A DNA stretch of 64,000 nt from Alligator mississippiensis. Taxonomy: Eukaryota > Chordata > Crocodylia > Alligatoridae. Location of the stretch: the NCBI RefSeq assembly GCF_030867095.1, contig NC_081828.1, forward strand, positions 218,829,978 through 218,893,977, given 5' to 3'. Positions 46,381 through 57,830 of this stretch are shown piece by piece; position 1 is the first letter of the stretch; every line of letters begins with the position of its first letter. Position numbers and translations under genes: made by a program. The notes beneath the pieces were generated by a model. That model was not told the DNA's origin. It saw only the letters and a program-made list of their open reading frames with translations, and made no database searches.

Positions 46381-48109
46381 CCATTGAAGTGATTATGGAG
46401 TAGCACTGGGACTCCAGTGTTTAATTTAATGCCCACTGTCTGGTATACATGAGCATAACCAGAGAAGGAATTTACTCTGAAATTAAAAAGGGTGCATAGA
46501 GCTAAGGATGGATCAAAATCGGGGCCTCTTAGGATGTCAGTGCAATTAAAGAAAATGAACAGTGCCACAGGTATAAGACAACTTACGGGAACTCATAAGA
46601 CTGTGTTGGTGTACTAAAGGAAGACACTAGCTAAAGTATTTCACTTCAGAATAGCTGGTGTGGTAAGGGCAGGGTAGGGGGATTGAGCAGTCCTGTGACT
46701 GCTCTTGTGGCTATCTGTGTTGGAATGAAAACCAACAGATCCACCTCCCGATACTTACCAACACTTTCAGTTTTCTTCAACATCGTAGGTGTGCCCGGTG
46801 AGAGTCAAAACAATAAGCAAGTCCTGGCCAGACTGTATGAAGACATTTTCCTGTGTGGCCACCACGATTCTACAGTCACATTGCTAAATGTTTGATCTTG
46901 CCCAGTTTCACCCCCACCACCTTTGTTAAAATAAATTGGATTGCTCCTGCCTCCACTGCAATTCATGCAGCTTTTAGACCTTTAACTTACAAAGAAGATT
47001 GCTGATGCAGCCAGTACAAGAGGCACCAGGACACTAGGGACATGAGAGCTGCATGGAGGGGTGTAAGTGGACGTACTCTCCATTTAAATCCAAATTCCAA
47101 GCAAATCCCCAAGCCTTTAGCTGGGCAGACAAGCATAACTAGTCACATGGCATGGGGAGAAAGCTTCTACCCACCTTTCAGCCAAACAGCCTAATGGGTG
47201 GAGCACCTGCCCATACTACTGGGGACCTGTGATTTGGGACCCCAGTAGTCAGAGAACCTTTAAACCCATATTTCCTTCTTCCTAGCTATGCATTCTGGGA
47301 TATGATCCCACATTCTTGTTCTGTGCCAGGACAATGGCCCTGGCTTCAACTCCCTTCTGGAGGCTGGAACGGAGTCTGAGATCCCTGAAGCTCTCCAGGC
47401 CTTTCCTGCTAGCAAAGATCAGTGAACTCCACTGATAAGTGTGTTCATTCCTGCCCGAACCACAATGCACATGTCCACCAGCCTGGTGTCATGTTACTGC
47501 TGTCATTTGTTAGTCCATGAGCTGAGTTGTAAGACTGAAAGGTTAGGAGGGACTTCACATGGTCATCTAGTCCAGCCCCATGTTCCAGGCAGGATTCTTC
47601 CTTATTAACAAACCATCCCAGCCAAGCATCTGTCCAACACAGGACCATAGGAAAGTAGGGTTGGAAGGGACTTCTGGTGTCATTCTATCAAAGAGATCTT
47701 GATTTAATGTGGCAGCAGCAGGATCTCAAGGAATGGTGTGATAGGAATTGATTATGGCTGCATGTATGTGCTTGAAAGGTGGAATTTGATCTGGCCATGG
47801 GTCGTTGTGTCATAAGTTACGTGGTCTGTGCAGATACAAATCTTAGGCACTTGACTTGGCAACCTTAATCATCAGAGTGTATCAAGAGGTTATTTGAGAT
47901 GGTCAAGGGGATAAGTCTTGAGTCTATGATTGTCTTTCCATCCCCATTATTTTGCAGAACCTCACACTTAGCTGCCCCACACTTTCTGCCACATACATGT
48001 GGGCCACAAAACATACATGCCAGCCCTCTCAGGCCATTCAAATGCCCAATATTTATCTCCCTCATTAGCAGTTTGATCATTGGGACAGGGCCACAATTGG
48101 AGAGAGCTG
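46381..48109. repeat. Array linker 2
   Basis: Same family as linker 1 but longer. 46386-46560 matches 55200-55390; 46660-47280 matches 55490-56080; 47875-48100 matches the intron flank at 56695-56930. The close agreement with 55.2-56.9 kb shows that these two stretches belong to one duplicated block. Confidence 0.75.
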
Positions 48110-48373
48110 ATGAACCACTGTCTTACCTGCTGTGGAACTAAGCTTTTTACTCCCACCAGTGCTCTGACAAAAGAGCAGGATGATGGGAAGCTGCCTTGAT
48201 AGGATTCAGTAGCTGAGCCAGAAGGAAAAGGCCCTGGGGTCCCGTAAGTTTGTTTTCCCTGAGTTGGGAAACTGGTAGTGGCTGGTACAGGTGCATAGAG
48301 GTACAGTGGTGACCTGTTCCCAGTCAGGGGTCAGAGGATTATGTAGAGGAGATCTGAAAGTGGTGAGACTTAC

Positions 48374-48436
48374 CCGAGGTGAGGTCTATGACAGGAACAT
48401 CGCTGTCCTGTGAATGTGGCATTTCTTGAGCATTAC
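48374..48436 (-). CDS. Candidate mini-exon copy 7 (NAQ type)
   Basis: 63 nt, phase 1-1, acceptor CCTCTAG, donor CGG|GTAAGTCTC. It reads NAQEMPHSQDSDVPVIDLTS. This is the second copy with an exact VIDLT core. Confidence 0.52.
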
Positions 48437-48804
48437 CTAGAGGGGGAAGGAGAAAAAGAGAATTGGCTAATGGGATCTACCCTGTGAAGACAGGGTTTCC
48501 TCTGGAGCGGGGACAAAATAGCAGGACTGAGCCAAGGGGCTGTGTTACCTGTCTTACATGCTGCAGAACTGGCCTTTTTACTCCCACAACTGCTCTGAGA
48601 AAAGCACAGGATGATGGGAAGCTACCTTGATAGGCTTCAGTGGCTGAGCCAGAAGGAAAAGGCCAGGGGGTCATGTGAGTTTGTTTTACTGGGGAGGGGA
48701 AACTGGTAGGGGCTTGTGCAGCTGCACAGAGGTGCAGTGATGACCCGACCCCAGTCAGGGATCAGAGGATTGCACAGAGGAGATCTGAGAGTGATGAGAC
48801 TTAC

Positions 48805-48867
48805 CTGAGGTGATGTCTGGCACAAGAGCGTCACAGTCTGGTGAATGAGGCATTTCATGAGAATTAC
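48805..48867 (-). CDS. Candidate mini-exon copy 8 (NSH type)
   Basis: 63 nt, phase 1-1, acceptor CTTTTAG, donor CAG|GTAAGTCTC. It reads NSHEMPHSPDCDALVPDITS, close to copy 3. Confidence 0.5.
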
Positions 48868-48980
48868 CTAAAAGGGCAAGGAGAAGCAAAGAATCGGACA
48901 AGAGGATCTGCCCCAGGAAGATGGGGTTTCCTCTCCAGTGCAGACAAGTTAGATTGGCTATGTTTTATTGTCACTCCCAT

Positions 48981-50439
48981 GCAAGTGATTATGAAGTAGC
49001 ACTGGGACTCCAGTGTTTAAATCATTGCTGACTGTGTGGTATACACAAGTGTAACAGAGAAGGAATTGATTCAGAAATTAAAAAGGGCACATATAATTAA
49101 GGATGGATCAAATTTGGGGTCAGTGATGAGGTCAGCCCAATTAAAGAAAAGGTTCATTGCCGCAGGTACTAGACAATCTACAATAACTCATAAGACTGTG
49201 CCAGTGAACTAAGCAAAGACTCTAATCCAAGAATTTCACCCAGAACAGCTGGAGTGGTAACAGCAGAATGGAGGGATTGAAAAGTCCTGAGAATAGGCCA
49301 GGTGGCTATCGTTGTTGCAATGAAAACCAGCAGATCAACCTCCCAGCCTTTATGTTTTCTTTTGGTTTTATTCAGTGTCAAAGGTGTGCCAGCCTGGGAC
49401 CAGAAGAAAAAGCAAGTCCTCAGTGGTTTGGCTGCAATATATTTTTCTATTCCAGCTTTTAAAACTTTAGCTTACAAAAATGATCCCTCATGCAGCCAGT
49501 ACAAGAGCCTCCAGGGTTGTAGTGATATGAGTGCTCCATGGAGGGGTCTAAGTCGACTTACTCTCCACTTCAATCCAAATACCATGCAAGTCCCCAAGCC
49601 TTTATCTGGGGGACAAGTATACCTAGTCACATGGCATGGGGAGAATGCTTCCACCCACTTTACAGCTGGACTGGACTCTGAGATCCCTGAGGCACTCCAG
49701 GACCTTCATGTTAGCAAATATCAGTGAATTCCCCTGATACGTGTGTGCAGTCCTCCCTCCTACACCCAATATGCATGTCCACCACGTGGTGGATGTTGTC
49801 ATGCTACTCCTGTCATTTGTTACTCCATGAGCTCAGTTGTAAGACTGTAAGGCGAGGAAGGACTTCCCATGGTCATCTAGTCCAGCGCTCTGCTACAGGC
49901 AAGATTGTCTCTGATTAAACCAGTCCAGCCAAGTCCAACACAGGGTCATAGAAAACTAGGGTTGGAAGGGACTTCATGAGGTCATTGTATTGAAGACATC
50001 TTGATTTAATGAGTCACCAGTAGGTGCTCAAGTAATGGTGTGATAGGAGTTGAGTGGGGCTGCTCGTAAGTGCTTGAAAGGTGGAATTTGATCTGGCCCT
50101 GGGTTATTTTTTCATGGGGAAGATGGTCTGTGCGTATAGAACTTTTGGGCACTTAACTTGGCAACCTTAATCATCATCTTTTATCTCTTGCAGGGGTTTT
50201 TAGCCTTGTGAGACTCCCGCTGCCTTTTAACCCCATTGAACAATGTCAGCTCTCAGGTTTCATGTGTTTTTTGCTTATGGAAAAATACCAGAGCATGTCT
50301 TCTGTTGCAAAGAGCTCAGAAAAACCAGAGCTGGGCACAAGGTGTTTGACTCGGTGGGTTCCTATTTGCGGGCTCTGAGGTCATTCTGTAAAGCATGTGC
50401 AGGTATTCACACACTTCACAGGGCTCCTAATGTTGGTGC
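48981..50439. repeat. Array linker 3
   Basis: Linker family. 49070-49450 matches 60230-60610 closely; the later part repeats the AGGAAGGACTTCCCATGG segment and the stretch before each truncated GTPase exon (TGTCTTCTGTTGCAAAGAGC, 50299-50318). Confidence 0.7.
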
Positions 50440-50650
50440 CTTACTTATGGGTAGGATTCTGCATTGCAGGTGTGGCGGTTAAACAGGTCTGGGGTGTCAA
50501 TCATGACTCCCTGCCCCTAGTGCATGCCTTTCCATCTTTCACACCTGATAGTTACTGCTCTTGCCCTGAGTCAGGACTTGACGTGGTTCTGCCCAAAGAG
50601 GGTGTTGCCTTCTCCCACCACCATGGTTTTGTGAACAAGGATTTGTTACT
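50440..50650 (-). pseudogene. Truncated GTPase exon copy (array pseudogene a)
   Basis: On the - strand GTGGTGGGAGAAGG (P-loop) and ATTGACACCCCAGACCTGTT (switch II) match the 39.5-kb exon. It lacks 8 nt right after the P-loop Arg codon, has further frameshifts, and stops soon after switch II. It keeps the AGA Arg codon. Confidence 0.85.
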
Positions 50651-50789
50651 TAATTTTATTGTTGCCCAAGGTTGGTGGGAACAAGCTTGATGGTCAAAAC
50701 ATCTCTGCACAGGCAGGAATGATGAATGGAATTGGTATACAAATTTTAATTACCCCAAGTGACCATGCTATACAGAGGCAAGTGACCAG

Positions 50790-51215
50790 GATGATGGGAA
50801 GCTGCCTTGATAGGCTTCGGTGGCTGAGCCAGAAGTAAAAGGCCTACCTTTTCACTCAAACTGAACGAAAGGAGTTTATTTTCCCCAACATGGGAAACCA
50901 TTAGAGGCTTGTGCAGCTGCTCGGAAGTGCAGTGATGACTTGACCCCAGTTGGGGATTAGGGGATTGTGCAGAAGAGTTCTGTAACTGGTGAGACTTACC
51001 CAAGTTGAGGTCTGGCACAAGAGTGTCACAGTTCGGGGACTGCGGTTTTTCTTGAGCATTACCTAGAAGGGGAAGAAGAAGCAGGGAATTGGGTAAGGGG
51101 AGCAGCCCCAGGAAGGTGGGGTTTGCTCTCCAGTGGGGAGACACTACCAGGACTGAGCCGGGGACTGTGTTAGATTGGCTATGGTGTGTGGTCGCTCCCA
51201 TGTTAGCTAACGTGG
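50790..51215 (-). repeat. Array cluster 4 (single unit)
   Basis: One 431-bp-type unit with one 63-nt block; the companion position near 51190 lacks splice sites. Confidence 0.8.
51000..51062 (-). CDS. Candidate mini-exon copy 9 (NAQ type, divergent)
   Basis: 63 nt, phase 1-1, acceptor CTTCTAG, donor TGG|GTAAGTCTC. It reads NAQEKPQSPNCDTLVPDLNL. EMPH is EKPQ and DLT is DLN, yet length and frame are kept. Confidence 0.42.
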
Positions 51216-52659
51216 AGTAGCACTGGGACTCTGGTGTTTAAATCAATGCTGACTGTGTGATATAAAGGAGCATGACCACAGACGGAATTTACTCCGAAAT
51301 TACAAAGGGTGAATAGAACTAAGGATGGATCACATTTGGGGCCTGTGACATTCCAGCCCAATTAAAGATAACATTCAATGCCGCAGGTATGAGATAATCT
51401 ACAAGAACTCATAAGACTGTGTCGGGGTACTTACTAAAAAAAGATGCTAGCCAAAGAATTTCACCTGAGAACTGCTGGTTTGGCAAGGGCAGGGTAGGGG
51501 GATTGAGCAGTCTTGTGAAGAGGTCACCTGGCTATCTGTGTTGCAATGAAAACTAACAGATCAACCTCCTGATATTTATTTTCTCTTTTGGTTTTCTTCA
51601 ATGTCAAAGGTGTGCCAGGTGGGCACCAAGAAGGACAAGCAATTCCATGGAAATTGGCTGTTACACATTTTTCTATGGGATCCTCAGCCTTCTACACTCA
51701 GTGGGAGAAAGCTTCTACCCACTTTCCAGCCAAATAGCCTAATAGGTGGGGCACTTACCCATACTACTGGGGTCCTGTGATTTGGGACCCTTGTAGTCAG
51801 AGAACCTTTGAACCCACATTTTCCTCTTCTGAGAAGTGCATTCTGGGTTATGAGCCAACAGACTTGTTCTGTGCCTGGACAATGGCCCTGTCTTCAACTC
51901 CCTTCTGAAGGCTGGAACGGAATCTGAAATCTCTGGGGCTCTCCAGGTCTTTCCTGCCAGCAAATATCAGTGAAATCCCCTGAAAAGTGTGTGTATTCCT
52001 CCCTCCTACACACAAGACACATGTCAACTAGTCCGCTGTCATGTTACTGCTGTCATTTTTTACTCCATGAGCTCAGTCAGAAGACTGTAAGGCTAGAATG
52101 GACTTGACATGGTCATCCATTCCAGCCCCCTGCTCCAGGCAGGATTCTCCCTGATTAAACCAGCCCAGCCAAGTGTCTGTCCAACACAGGGTCATAGGAA
52201 ACTAGCGCTGGAAGGTACTTTATGATGTCGTTGTATCAAAGAGGTCTTGATTTAATGGGGGACCAGCAGGTGTTCAATTAATGATGTGATAGCAGCTGAA
52301 TGGGGCTGCACTTACGTGCTTGAAAGGCGGAATCTGACCTGGCCCTGGGTCATTCTGTCATAAATAACATGGTCTATCATGGGCACTTGACTTGGCAACC
52401 TTAAACATCATCTTTTAACTTCTGAAGACGTTTTCAACATTGCTAGGCTCCAACTGGCCCCTCCTCGCATTGAACTATGCCAGCTCTCAGCTTTCATGTG
52501 TTTTTTGCTTATGGAGAAATACCATAACATGTCTTCTTCTGCAAAGAGCTCAGAAAAACCATGGCAGGGCACAAGGTGTTTGACACAGTGGATTCCTATT
52601 GGCAGTTTCTGGGCTTATTCTGTAAAGCATGTGCCGGTATTCACAGACTTCACAGGGCT
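51216..52659. repeat. Array linker 4
   Basis: Linker family, including the tRNA-like TAGCCTAATAGGTGGGGCAC (51737-51756) and the segment CATAACATGTCTTCTTCTGC (52522-52541) that precedes the truncated GTPase copies. Confidence 0.65.
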
Positions 52660-52880
52660 GCTTATGTTGGTGGCTGTCTTCTTTTTAGGCTCTTTCATTG
52701 AAAGCGTGGGGGTTAAACAAGTCTGTGGTGTTGATCGGCATGATTCCCTGCCTCTTGTGCATGTCTTGACCTGTTTCACACCTCATGGTTACTGACCTTG
52801 CCCTGAATCAGGACTTGAACTAGTTCTGTGCAAGGAGGGTGTTTCCTTCTCCCACCAATATGCTTTTGCCAACAAGGATG
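52660..52880 (-). pseudogene. Truncated GTPase exon copy (array pseudogene b)
   Basis: Same truncated 5' part of the GTPase exon on the - strand, with the same 8-nt deletion after GGGAGAAG, and a damaged switch II (CACCACAGACTTGTTTAACC). Right of it begins sequence shared with 41900-42060. Confidence 0.82.
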
Positions 52881-52975
52881 TGTTACTTCATTTTATTCTT
52901 GTCCTCATTAATTGAATCCTGATATAAGAGGGTGTCAGCCTGTACATACTGATCAACCCAGCCGGGTTGGGCATG

Positions 52976-52976
<1 letters not shown>

Positions 52977-53006
<30 letters not shown>
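52977..53006 (+). repeat. (TG)n microsatellite
   Basis: About 14 uninterrupted TG units. The homologous site at 41999-42017 has a shorter, interrupted run. Confidence 0.95.
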
Positions 53007-53081
53007 ACTGAATTGGTGGCTGGAGTAACTGAGCCCAAGTGAAACTGTGGCCTCCCAGATAGCTCCATTGGGGGATGAGCG

Positions 53082-53781
53082 TGACAGCTAAAAAGTATGC
53101 CTGTGTAATAAAGGTGCTTGGTGAAGGCTCTATGAAGATTAGACCAAGTGTTTTTCTGTATTTGTTTAGATATTAAGCTATATGTTGTTGCTGAAAGCGT
53201 AATTAAAGTCTAAAATGTAGTCAGGGCTTGTATAAAGTAAGGCCTAGTAAATTTAGCAAAGCTTTGAAGTAATAAGGCCCTGTAGCACAGTTCAAACTAC
53301 CTTATCAAAGGAATACAAAACTTGTACTGCTATTGGTCAGTCTAAGGACAGTTAAAGTAAAAGGAATCTTAGTGGTTGTATGTTATCAGAACTGTTCAGA
53401 AGCTTTAAATTAGTTGGAATATCTAGAAACCATTCAGAAGGAAGATACAGCTCTGTGAAAAGGATTAGTTAGCTGTTGCCTGGATCAGTAGGCCTGTGGA
53501 CCTCGAGGAGCCCAAGGACTGCATTCCAGGATCCTTCCTAGTACGCTTTGGATAGCTTTGTTCAGGGACACCTGACTTCACTGAACTTTGTGGAAAGAGA
53601 AGCTTGCTGTGTATCAGGCATCAGAGGGGACTGCCGATAAGTTGCCGACGTGAATTGCTTTTGTCTGTCATTGTTTGTCTTGTTACTATGCGTAGTTGTG
53701 TTTTTGTTAAGTCAATAAATCTTACATTTCTACCCCCGACCATACTCTCATTCCCCAAACCCTCCACAGGCGGCTGAGACA
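53082..53781 (+). mobile_element. 5' LTR of a gypsy-like retrotransposon
   Basis: It begins TGACAGC at 53082, exactly where homology with the empty site near 42105 ends, and ends GCTGAGACA at 53781. AATAAA lies at 53714-53719 near the end, as in an R region. A primer-binding-site-like sequence and gag follow. No 3' LTR was found. Confidence 0.7.
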
Positions 53782-53785
53782 TAAA

Positions 53786-53802
53786 TTGGTGTCACAAACA
53801 GG
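53786..53802 (+). promoter_or_regulatory. Primer-binding site of the gypsy-like element
   Basis: TTGGTGTCACAAACAGG stands 5 nt after the LTR end and has the TGGTGTC start common to primer-binding sites of vertebrate gypsy-like and some retroviral elements. The tRNA species was not determined. Confidence 0.55.
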
Positions 53803-53836
53803 ATTAAGAGGCTCTGGTCTGGAGAGAAAGGTCAAA

Positions 53837-54576
53837 ATGGAGGGAGTTGCATGGGCCTCGTTAGTGGCTTTGCTTAAGGAAGCGACAGAGATGGAGAATC
53901 TCAGGTGGGATAAGGATAGGTTGAGGCCTGCCTGGAGTGACCCGGGAACAGTACCCAATCATTGGGCTAGGTTCGTGACTGGTGTCCAAGGTAAGCCCGA
54001 GAAGGGGTGCCTGTCGTGGCTGCTGGCCACATGCCTGCGGTTAGGGGCTGAAGAGAATGCCCAGTTCTGGGAAGAGGTCACCCGGCTGAGTAAGGAGTTA
54101 AAAGACATGAGAAATTCCAGCAGTGTGGCATACAAGGCTGTGTGAGCTACACAGAGCTGCTTGGAAACATTAAAACGGAAGAAAGGAAAAATTATGATCC
54201 TGCGTGTGACTGCTCCCATCAAAAGAAAGTGCAGTTAGCACAGGCTGTGGAGCGAGCCTCTCACAAGTGTCAGTATAGAGATAAACCAAAAGTTAAGCTC
54301 TGAAAAGATCAAAGAGAGGAGATTGATGGAGAGGAGGAGGTTTATCATGAGCCTGGTGCCGAAACACCCCGGTATGTTCCTGCCCAGAGGGAGCAACCTA
54401 GCCAGGCCTTCCCCATCCCACGAGAGAAACTCAGCCAATTTTTCCCATGGTGATAACTCATTCAAGCCACAAAGAAATAATCCCCAAACAGAGCTGCATT
54501 CCTTTATCTGTGCAGAGATTTAAAATATTCAAAAATAGCAGAAGTCCAAGCCAGGAGAGCCAGTAATAGACTGGCT
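53837..54576 (+). pseudogene. gag start of the gypsy-like element, broken
   Basis: An ATG at 53837 opens a 102-codon frame (TGA at 54143-54145) rich in Leu, Glu and Trp (MEGVAWASLVALLKEATEME at the start). Hydrophilic gag-like sequence continues in broken frames to 54576, where a CR1 tail interrupts. No zinc knuckle, protease or pol is present here. Confidence 0.55.
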
Positions 54577-54951
54577 AGTTAAGAAGAAGGTTGAGAAGCG
54601 ACCTTGTGGCTGCCTATAAGTTCATCACGGGGGCACAGAAGGGAATCGGTGAGGTTTTATTCACCAAGGCGCCCCCGGGGGTTACAAGAAACAATGGCCA
54701 CAAGCTAGCAGAGAGCAGATTCAGACTGGACATTAGGAAGAACTTCTTCACAGTTCGAGTGGCCAAGGTCTGGAACGGGCTCCCAAGGGAGGTGGTGATC
54801 TCCCCTACCCTGGGGGTCTTCAAGAAGAGGTTAGATAAGCATCTAGCTGGGGTCATCTAGACCCAGCACTCTTTCCTGCCTATGCAGGGGTCAGACTTGA
54901 TGATCTATTGAGGTCCCTTCCGACCCTAACATCTATGACATCTATGAAATG
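54577..54951 (+). mobile_element. Young CR1 LINE 3' end
   Basis: The last 89 codons of ORF2 are open (KVWNGLPREVVISPTLG), then the 3' end with ACATCTATGACATCTATGAA. Very similar to the 18.3-kb copy. It separates the gag remnant from the LTR fragment on its right. Confidence 0.9.
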
Positions 54952-55198
54952 CTCAAGCCTACTGGGAAATACTCCATCCCTTCCATGATAGAGCTCCTTC
55001 TTCCATGGTTGCTGGCAGGGAACTGCCTCTGGCCTCAGCTCCTTGGGTTTATAAGGGAGCCAGGACCTGGCCCTTCTGGTCAGCTGACCTCCTCTGGTTG
55101 CCCTGGCAACCCACAGCTGGGCTCCTTATTCCCTGCTAGGGCTCTTTCCCCAGCAGTTTCCCCGCCTTATGAGCAGGGCACTTCAGTGCTCTGTGACA
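54952..55198 (+). mobile_element. Partial LTR, same family as 15.0 and 58.2 kb
   Basis: The right 250 bp of the LTR family: TGGCAGGGAACTGCC, the TATA-like TTTATAA (about 55050), CTGGTTGCCCTGGCAACCC, and the end CTCTGTGACA. Its left part is missing. Sequence right of 55198 is array linker. Confidence 0.8.
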
Positions 55199-56929
55199 CA
55201 CTCTGATGCAACTTAATATGGAGTAGCACTGGGACTCCAGTGTTTAATCCAATGCCGACCGTGTGGTATACACGAGCGTAACCACAGCAGGAATTTACTC
55301 TGAAATTAAAAAGGGTGCATAGAGCTAAGGATGGACCAAAATTGGGGCCTCTTAGGATGTCAGTCCAATTAAAGAAAATGAGCAGTGCCACAGGTACGAG
55401 ACAATCTACAAGAACTCATAAGACTGTGTTCGTGTATTAAGGCAAGACACTAGCCAAAGAATTTCACCTCTGAACAGCTGGCGTGGTAAGGGCAGGGTAG
55501 GGGGATTGAGCAGTCCTGTGACTGCTCTTGTGGTTATCTGCGTTGTAATGAAAACCAACAGATCCACCTCCCGATATTTATTAACTCTTTCAGTTTTCTT
55601 CAACATCACATGGGAGCCAGTGAATACCAAAACAATAAGAAATTCCTGGCCAGATTGTATGAAGCATATTTTCCTATGTGGGCACCACAATTCTATAATC
55701 ACATTGCTAAATTGTTGAACATGCCCAGTTACATGCCCCCACCTTTGTTAAAATAAATTGGATTGTTCCTGCCTGCACTGCAATTCATGCAGCTTTTACA
55801 CCTTTAACTTACAAAGAAGATCCCTGATGCAGCCAGTACAAGAGGCACCAGGACACTAGGGACATGAGAGCTGCCTGGAGGGGTCTAGGTCACCTTACTC
55901 TCCATTTCAATCCAAATTACATGCAGATCCCAAAGCCTTTAGCTGGGGGGACAAGCATAACTAGTCACATGGCATGGGGAGAAAGCTTCTACCCACTTTC
56001 CATCCAAATAGCCTAATGGGTGGGGCACCTGCCCGTACTTCTGGGGACCTGTGCTTTTGGCCCCCTGTAGTCAGAGAACCTTTGAACCCACATTTACCGC
56101 TTCCTAGCAGTGCATTCTGGGATACGAGCCCACAGTCTTGTTCTGTGCCAGGGCAATGGCCCTGGCTTCAACTCCCTTCTGGAGGTTGGAATGGAGTCTG
56201 AGATCCCTGAGGCTCTCCAGGCCTTTCCTGCTAGCAAAGATCAGTGAACTCCCCTGATAACTGTGTTCATTCCTGCCCCGACCAGAATGCGCATGTCCAC
56301 CAGCCTGGTGTCATGTTACTGCTGTCATTTGTTACTCCATGAGCTCAGTCATAAGACTGAAAGGTTAGGAGGGACTTCACATGATCATCTAATCCAGCCC
56401 CATGTTCCAGGCTGGATTCTTTCTTATTAACAAACCATCCCAGCCAAGCATCTGTCCAACACAGGATCATAGGAAAGTAGGGCTGGAAGGGACTTCTGAT
56501 GTCATTGTATCAAAGAGATCTTGATTTAATGGGGCAACAGCAGGGTCTCAAGGAATGGTGCGATAGGAGTTGATTAGGGCTGCACATAAGTGCTTGAAAG
56601 GTGGAATTTGATCTGGCCCTGGGTCATTCTGTCCTAACTTATGTGGTCCATGCAGATACAAATCTTAGGCACTTGACTTGGCAACCTTAATCATCAGAGT
56701 GTATCAAGAGGTTATTTGAGATGGTCAAGGGGACAAGTCTTGAGTCTATAATTGTCTTTCCATCCCCATTATTTTGCAGAACCTCACACTTAGCTGCCCC
56801 ACACTTTCTGCCACATACATGTGGGCAACAAAACGTACATGCCAGCCCTCTCAGGCCATTCAACTGCCCAAAATATATCTCTCTCATTAGCAGTTTGATC
56901 ATTGTGACAGGGCCACAACTGGAGAAGGC
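55199..56929. repeat. Array linker 5
   Basis: Nearly collinear copy of linker 2 (46386-48109). At 56120-56150 it shows the uninterrupted form of the site into which the LTR at 58181 inserted (GAGCCCACAGTCTTG). Confidence 0.75.
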
Positions 56930-57195
56930 AGATGAACCGCTGTCTTACCTGTGGTGGAACTAGTCTTTTTACTCCCACCAGTGCTTTGACAAAAGAGCAG
57001 GATGATGGGAAGCTGCCTCGATAGGTTTCACTGATACAGCCAGAAGGAGAAGGCCCGGGCGTCACGCGAGTTTGTTTTCCCAGATTGGGGAAACCTGTAG
57101 TGGCTGGTAGAGGTGCACAGAGGTACAGAGATGACCTGTTCCCAGTTGGGGGTAAGAAGATAATGCAGAGGAGATCTGAAAGTGGTGAGACTTAC

Positions 57196-57258
57196 CTGAG
57201 CTGAGGTCTGTCACAAGGGTGTCACTGTCCGGTGAATGCGGCATTTCTTGAGATTTAC
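57196..57258 (-). CDS. Candidate mini-exon copy 10 (KSQ type)
   Basis: 63 nt, phase 1-1, acceptor CTTCTAG, donor CAG|GTAAGTCTC. It reads KSQEMPHSPDSDTLVTDLSS; the core is VTDLS. Confidence 0.48.
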
Positions 57259-57626
57259 CTAGAAGGGGAAGGAGAAGCAGAGAATTGGCTAAGGGGATCT
57301 GTCCCAGGAAGACAGGGTTTCCTCTCCAGCGGGAACAAAATAGCAGGACTGAGCCAGGGGGCTGTGTTACCTGTCTTACATGCTGCAGAACTGGCATTTT
57401 TACTCCCACCGCTGCTCTGACAAAAGCACAGGATGATGGAAAACTACCTTGATAGGCTTCAGTGGCTGAGCCAGAAGGAAAAGGCCTGGGCGTCATGTGA
57501 GTTTGTTTTCCCGGGGAGGGGAAACTGGTAGGGGCTTGTGCAGCTGCACAGAGGTGCAAGGATGACCCGACCCCAGTCAGGGATCAGAGGATTGCACAGA
57601 GGAGATCTGAGAGTGATGAGACTTAC

Positions 57627-57689
57627 CCGAGGTGATGTCTGGTGCAAGAGAGTCACAATTAGTTGAATGCGGCATTTCATGACCATTAC
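57627..57689 (-). CDS. Candidate mini-exon copy 11 (NGH type)
   Basis: 63 nt, phase 1-1, acceptor CTTCTAG, donor CGG|GTAAGTCTC. It reads NGHEMPHSTNCDSLAPDITS; the Val of the motif is Ala. Confidence 0.46.
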
Positions 57690-57830
57690 CTAGAAGGGCA
57701 AGGAGAAACAAAGAATCGGATAAAAGGATCTGCCCCAGGAAGATGGGGTTTCCTCTCCAGCGCAGCAAAATACCAGGACTGAGCCATTTAGATTGACTGT
57801 TTTATTGTCAATCCCATGCAGATGATTATG

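Larger units (their letters stand above)
48110..48980 (-). repeat. Array cluster 3
   Basis: Two 63-nt blocks 431 bp apart with 37-nt companions at 48127-48163 (good donor GTAAGA, no ATG) and 48558-48594 (donor CAT|GTAAGA, no ATG). Both companions stay open in frame 0. Confidence 0.85.
56930..57830 (-). repeat. Array cluster 5
   Basis: Two 63-nt blocks 431 bp apart; companions at 56949-56985 (good donor, acceptor changed to AA) and 57380-57416 (donor CAT|GTAAGA). Both are open in frame 0 (STGGSKKTSSTTG, SSGGSKNASSAAC). Confidence 0.85.
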
